DNA from: Nocardia jiangxiensis NBRC 101359
GTDB taxonomy: Bacteria > Actinomycetota > Actinomycetes > Mycobacteriales > Mycobacteriaceae
Length of the DNA: 64,000 nucleotides
Direction of reading: 5' to 3'
NCBI RefSeq assembly: GCF_000308615.1
Contig: NZ_BAGB01000169.1
Span: 62,001-126,000, forward strand
The notes under the pieces were generated by a model. It was given only the letters and a program-made list of their open reading frames with translations. It made no database searches and was not told the origin of the DNA. This document shows, piece by piece, positions 61,485 to 64,000 of this stretch. Numbering within the stretch: the stretch's first letter is position 1; each line of letters opens with the position of its first letter. The position numbers and the translations under genes are program-made.

Positions 61485-62705
61485 TCACCACAGCACGGGA
61501 ACCCGGTCCACACCACCGGTGACGCGCTGTGACTGGAGTTCGAGCTCGTCCAGACCGACGGCCAGGCGCAGCCCGGGGAACCGGTGGAACAGCGCGGGGA
61601 AGACGATCCGCAGCTCGGTCCGCGCCAGGTTGGCGCCGATGCACACGTGCATGCCGTGCCCGAAGGTCAAGTGGGCGTTGGGCTTTCGATCGGTTCGGAA
61701 TTCCCACGGGTCGGCGTAGACCGACTCGTCGCGGTTGGCGGAGTCGGTGTTGAGCAGCACCAACTCGCCCGCGGCGATGGTGACCCCGCCGATCTCGACG
61801 TCCTCGCGCGCGTACCGCAGCAGACCCGGACCGGCCGAGGGCGCGGCCAGCCGCAGAATCTCCTCCACCGTGGGCTGGACCCGCCCGTCCGGATCGGCCG
61901 CGAACGCCGCCCGCCGGCTCGCATCGGACAGCAGCCACAGCACGCCGAAACTGATTCGGCCGGAAGTGGTTTCGTGCCCGGCGAACAACAGCCCCGCGGC
62001 CAGCTCGGCCACGTCGGTGTCGGTGAAGGTCGGATCGTCCTGCTGCATGGCGACCACGTCGGAGATCACGTCCGGGCCGGGATTCGCACGTTTGGCCGCG
62101 GCCAGCCCGGCGGTGTACTCCTCGAGTTCCGCCCGCGCGGCCCACGCGTCCGCGCCGTCGTACATCGCGGTCATCCGCTTGGACAGCTCACCGAACAACC
62201 CCCGATCCTCCGGCGGCACCCCGAGCAATTCACTGATCACCAAGGCGGGCAACGGAAATGCCAGCACCTTGTCCAGGTCCACCGGCGTGTTCGGATCGGC
62301 GTCGCGCAACGCCTGCATATCGTCCAGGCAGCGGGCGGTCAGCTCCTGGATCCGCTCGGTGAGCCGGGCCATCCGCCGCGCGGAGAACGCGGGCACCAGC
62401 ATCTTGCGCATGCGCTGGTGATCACGAGTTTCGGTGTTGTAATCCCCTCTCGGCCCGCCAGCGATGGCCGCCTGCGATACCTTGGCCGCCGTCTCCGGCG
62501 TGGGATGTCTGCGACCGAACCGCGGGTCGCCCAGAATCTGCCTGACCTCCGCGTATCCCATCGCCAGCCAGGCCGGATCCCCCGCCGGACTCAGCACCCG
62601 GGTCACCGGTGCCTGCCGGCGCAACTCCGCATACCGCGGCGCGACCTCCAACGCGTTGGGGCGATCGAACGGCAGCTGCGGGGCGGAGTGGACGGTACTG
62701 GTCAT
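61485..62705 (-). CDS. Cytochrome P450 (CYP105-like class I)
   Basis: A 406-residue P450 with I-helix FAGHETTS, K-helix EEILR and haem loop FGHGMHVCIGANLA with Cys355. The N-terminal LPFDRPNALEVAPRYAELRR and the TETRDHQRMRKMLVPAFS C-helix are typical of CYP105-like bacterial enzymes. No ferredoxin is encoded next to it, so it would borrow redox partners from elsewhere. GAGGAAGA precedes the ATG. The TetR gene lies upstream in the same direction. Confidence 0.92.
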   Translation of the reverse strand: MTSTVHSAPQLPFDRPNALEVAPRYAELRRQAPVTRVLSPAGDPAWLAMGYAEVRQILGDPRFGRRHPTPETAAKVSQAAIAGGPRGDYNTETRDHQRMRKMLVPAFSARRMARLTERIQELTARCLDDMQALRDADPNTPVDLDKVLAFPLPALVISELLGVPPEDRGLFGELSKRMTAMYDGADAWAARAELEEYTAGLAAAKRANPGPDVISDVVAMQQDDPTFTDTDVAELAAGLLFAGHETTSGRISFGVLWLLSDASRRAAFAADPDGRVQPTVEEILRLAAPSAGPGLLRYAREDVEIGGVTIAAGELVLLNTDSANRDESVYADPWEFRTDRKPNAHLTFGHGMHVCIGANLARTELRIVFPALFHRFPGLRLAVGLDELELQSQRVTGGVDRVPVLW

Positions 62706-62801
62706 CGATCTTCCTCACTATCAGCGATTACTCATATCGATCAGTGCACGAACGAGCCCGCGCGGCACCGGAAGCCCGGTCCGCCCCACGGGGTAGAAGA
62801 G

Positions 62802-63452
62802 TCAGCCGGTCATCGCGATGCCGCCCCGCGGAACACCGGCGCGCAACTGCGCGAGACCGGCCCGGACCACATCCGACAGGTCGGTCGAACCATCGCCCGC
62901 GGACCACACCTCCAGCGAGGTGCGTACCGTCACCCCGGCCGCGGCGGCCAGCAGCCGGGTGGACAGGTCCTGCTCGGGGTCGGTGCCCATGCGATCCGCG
63001 ACGGCCTGGGTCAACTCCCGCGCGATGCGGTCGATCGAGGTCAGATGGGCGGCCAGAATCGATGGATTGTCCCGCCCGGCCCGCAGCAGCATCGCCACGT
63101 CGGCGCGGCTGCTCACCATGGTCGCGACGAGGTCGGGCAGGACGGCGGCGAGCGCGTCCCAGGCCGACTCGTGTGTCGGCCTGGCACGTAGCGCGTCGGC
63201 CATCGATCCGACGTGTCGCACCGATGCCTCGACGATGGCCTCTTCGACCGAGAAGAAGTAATTGCGGAAGGTGCGCCCGGAGACGCCGACGATCTCGGCG
63301 ACGCTCTCCGGGCTCACCGCCTTGAGACCCTGCTCCAGCATCAGCGACCATGCGGCCTGACTCAACGCCGCACGGGTCGCCTGCTTCTTGCGCTCACGCA
63401 ATCCCGGTGGCCCCTGCGACGTCACGTCTCCATGGTCGAGGAAACTTTCCAA
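62802..63452 (-). CDS. TetR-family transcriptional regulator
   Basis: About 216 residues. The N-terminal HTH reads RERKKQATRAALSQAA, then SVAEIVGVSGRTFRNYFFS; the rest is the helical ligand domain. The start is uncertain: TTG 63452 lies inside a dyad, GTG 63425 is the alternative. It is upstream of the P450 gene (96-bp gap) and divergent from nothing; the dyad at its own start suggests autorepression. Confidence 0.85.
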   Translation of the reverse strand: MESFLDHGDVTSQGPPGLRERKKQATRAALSQAAWSLMLEQGLKAVSPESVAEIVGVSGRTFRNYFFSVEEAIVEASVRHVGSMADALRARPTHESAWDALAAVLPDLVATMVSSRADVAMLLRAGRDNPSILAAHLTSIDRIARELTQAVADRMGTDPEQDLSTRLLAAAAGVTVRTSLEVWSAGDGSTDLSDVVRAGLAQLRAGVPRGGIAMTG

Positions 63453-63477
63453 TCTCGCAATATTTCCGAGTTGGAAA
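63446..63477. promoter_or_regulatory. Operator TTTCCAA-N18-TTGGAAA at the TetR start
   Basis: TTTCCAA (63446-63452) and TTGGAAA (63471-63477) with inner CTCG/CGAG words form a 32-bp interrupted dyad that overlaps the putative TTG start of the TetR gene and lies upstream of its coding region. Likely autoregulatory site. Confidence 0.55.
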
Positions 63478-63498
63478 TTTTAGATGACGCGTCCCGGG

Positions 63499-64000
63499 CT
63501 ATTTCAGCAGCGGGTCACGGGGCAGACCGAGGATGCGCTCACCGATCTGATTGCGCTTGATCTCCGAGGTGCCGCCCGCGATCGACATCGCGCGATGCAT
63601 GAGCACCATCACGTTCCCCGTCGCCGCGAAGCCGTCCATGAACAACCCGTCCTCGCCGAGCAATTCGCTCACGATGGCGGCCGACTCGTGGCCCAGTTCC
63701 GACACGATGAGCTTGGCCATCGCCCCTTCGGGACCGGGTCCGGCGCCCGTGACGGCGCGCTCGGCCGCGCGCAGATTGAGCAGGTCGACCGCCTGCTGCT
63801 CGGCGATGTACCGGCCGATGCGCACAGCACCCCCGGTGAGGCGATCGGGGGTGGCATCGAACAGCGGAACCAAGGCGCTGCCCGGAAAACTCAGCACCCC
63901 GGAGCCACCGCTGCCGATGCTGACGCTCTCGTTACCGAGCGTGGCGCGCGCGACCGTCCAGCCGCCGCCGACCGGGCCGACGACATCGGCGTCGGGCACG
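63499..64000 (-). CDS. Acyl-CoA dehydrogenase, C-terminal part (cut by window edge)
   Basis: The last about 167 residues of an acyl-CoA dehydrogenase; the N-terminus lies beyond 64000. The end reads HRAMSIAGGTSEIKRNQIGE then ILGLPRDP. In this subgroup the common catalytic-Glu place reads GGT instead of EGT, as in several FadE proteins that work as heteromeric pairs in steroid or branched-chain side-chain degradation. Its partner is not visible. It lies upstream of and in the same direction as the TetR gene. Confidence 0.85.
   Translation of the reverse strand, partial: VPDADVVGPVGGGWTVARATLGNESVSIGSGGSGVLSFPGSALVPLFDATPDRLTGGAVRIGRYIAEQQAVDLLNLRAAERAVTGAGPGPEGAMAKLIVSELGHESAAIVSELLGEDGLFMDGFAATGNVMVLMHRAMSIAGGTSEIKRNQIGERILGLPRDPLLK

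Overview
The window is high-GC DNA with short intergenic gaps, strong AGGAG-type ribosome sites and frequent GTG/TTG starts. Gene content (two PknK-like kinases, a mycofactocin-type SDR, PaaX-, LuxR- and TetR-type regulators, P450s with their own redox partners, many fatty-acyl-CoA genes) fits an aerobic mycolic-acid actinomycete such as Nocardia or Rhodococcus. The genus is inferred; no rRNA or tRNA gene was seen. The window is almost entirely accessory catabolism.

Region 1 (1-30 kb) looks like one large catabolic island. Two paralogous modules each encode an ATPase activator of the BcrA/HgdC type plus the two Fe-S subunits of a 2-hydroxyacyl-CoA dehydratase/benzoyl-CoA reductase-type enzyme: module A at 2948-6466 and module B at 25336-28818. 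Each module sits beside an unusual SDR whose catalytic Tyr and Lys are replaced, an acyl-CoA ligase and a PaaX-like regulator. Module A also has an alpha-methylacyl-CoA racemase-like gene; module B has an acyl-CoA dehydrogenase and, past its PaaX gene, an MHS-type transporter. Between them are three LuxR-type regulators, a complete P450 cassette (ferredoxin, P450, ferredoxin reductase, alcohol dehydrogenase, aldehyde dehydrogenase; 10805-16539) and a PknK-like kinase. A reasonable reading is uptake, terminal oxidation to an acid, CoA activation, then radical-type dehydration or reduction and beta-oxidation. The substrate is unknown. Shared promoter/operator sequences tie module B, the acyl-CoA dehydrogenase operon and the transporter together.

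Region 2 (32-44 kb) holds a decayed GDSL hydrolase, a Rv2258c-like methyltransferase, a second kinase-ATPase-LuxR protein and a 1728-residue acidic repeat protein with a C-terminal coiled coil.

Region 3 (44-49.4 kb) is a compact set of two SDRs, an aminoglycoside-phosphotransferase-like kinase, an XRE-TetR fusion regulator and an acyl-CoA dehydrogenase. It matches the logic of 4-hydroxyacyl-CoA catabolism (LvaA/LvaC, ACAD10/11).

Region 4 (49.4-59.8 kb) carries two gene-decay scars around two minus-strand operons: ligase, flavin reductase, RibB-like and SnoaL-like genes; and a mycofactocin-type SDR with a group D flavin monooxygenase. They flank a LuxR regulator that has an IS21-type N-terminal HTH. 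A matching motif lies upstream of both operons.

Region 5 (59.9-64 kb) has an acyl-CoA ligase, a P450, a TetR regulator and the C-terminal end of an acyl-CoA dehydrogenase cut by the window edge. Several strong hairpin terminators separate convergent genes.
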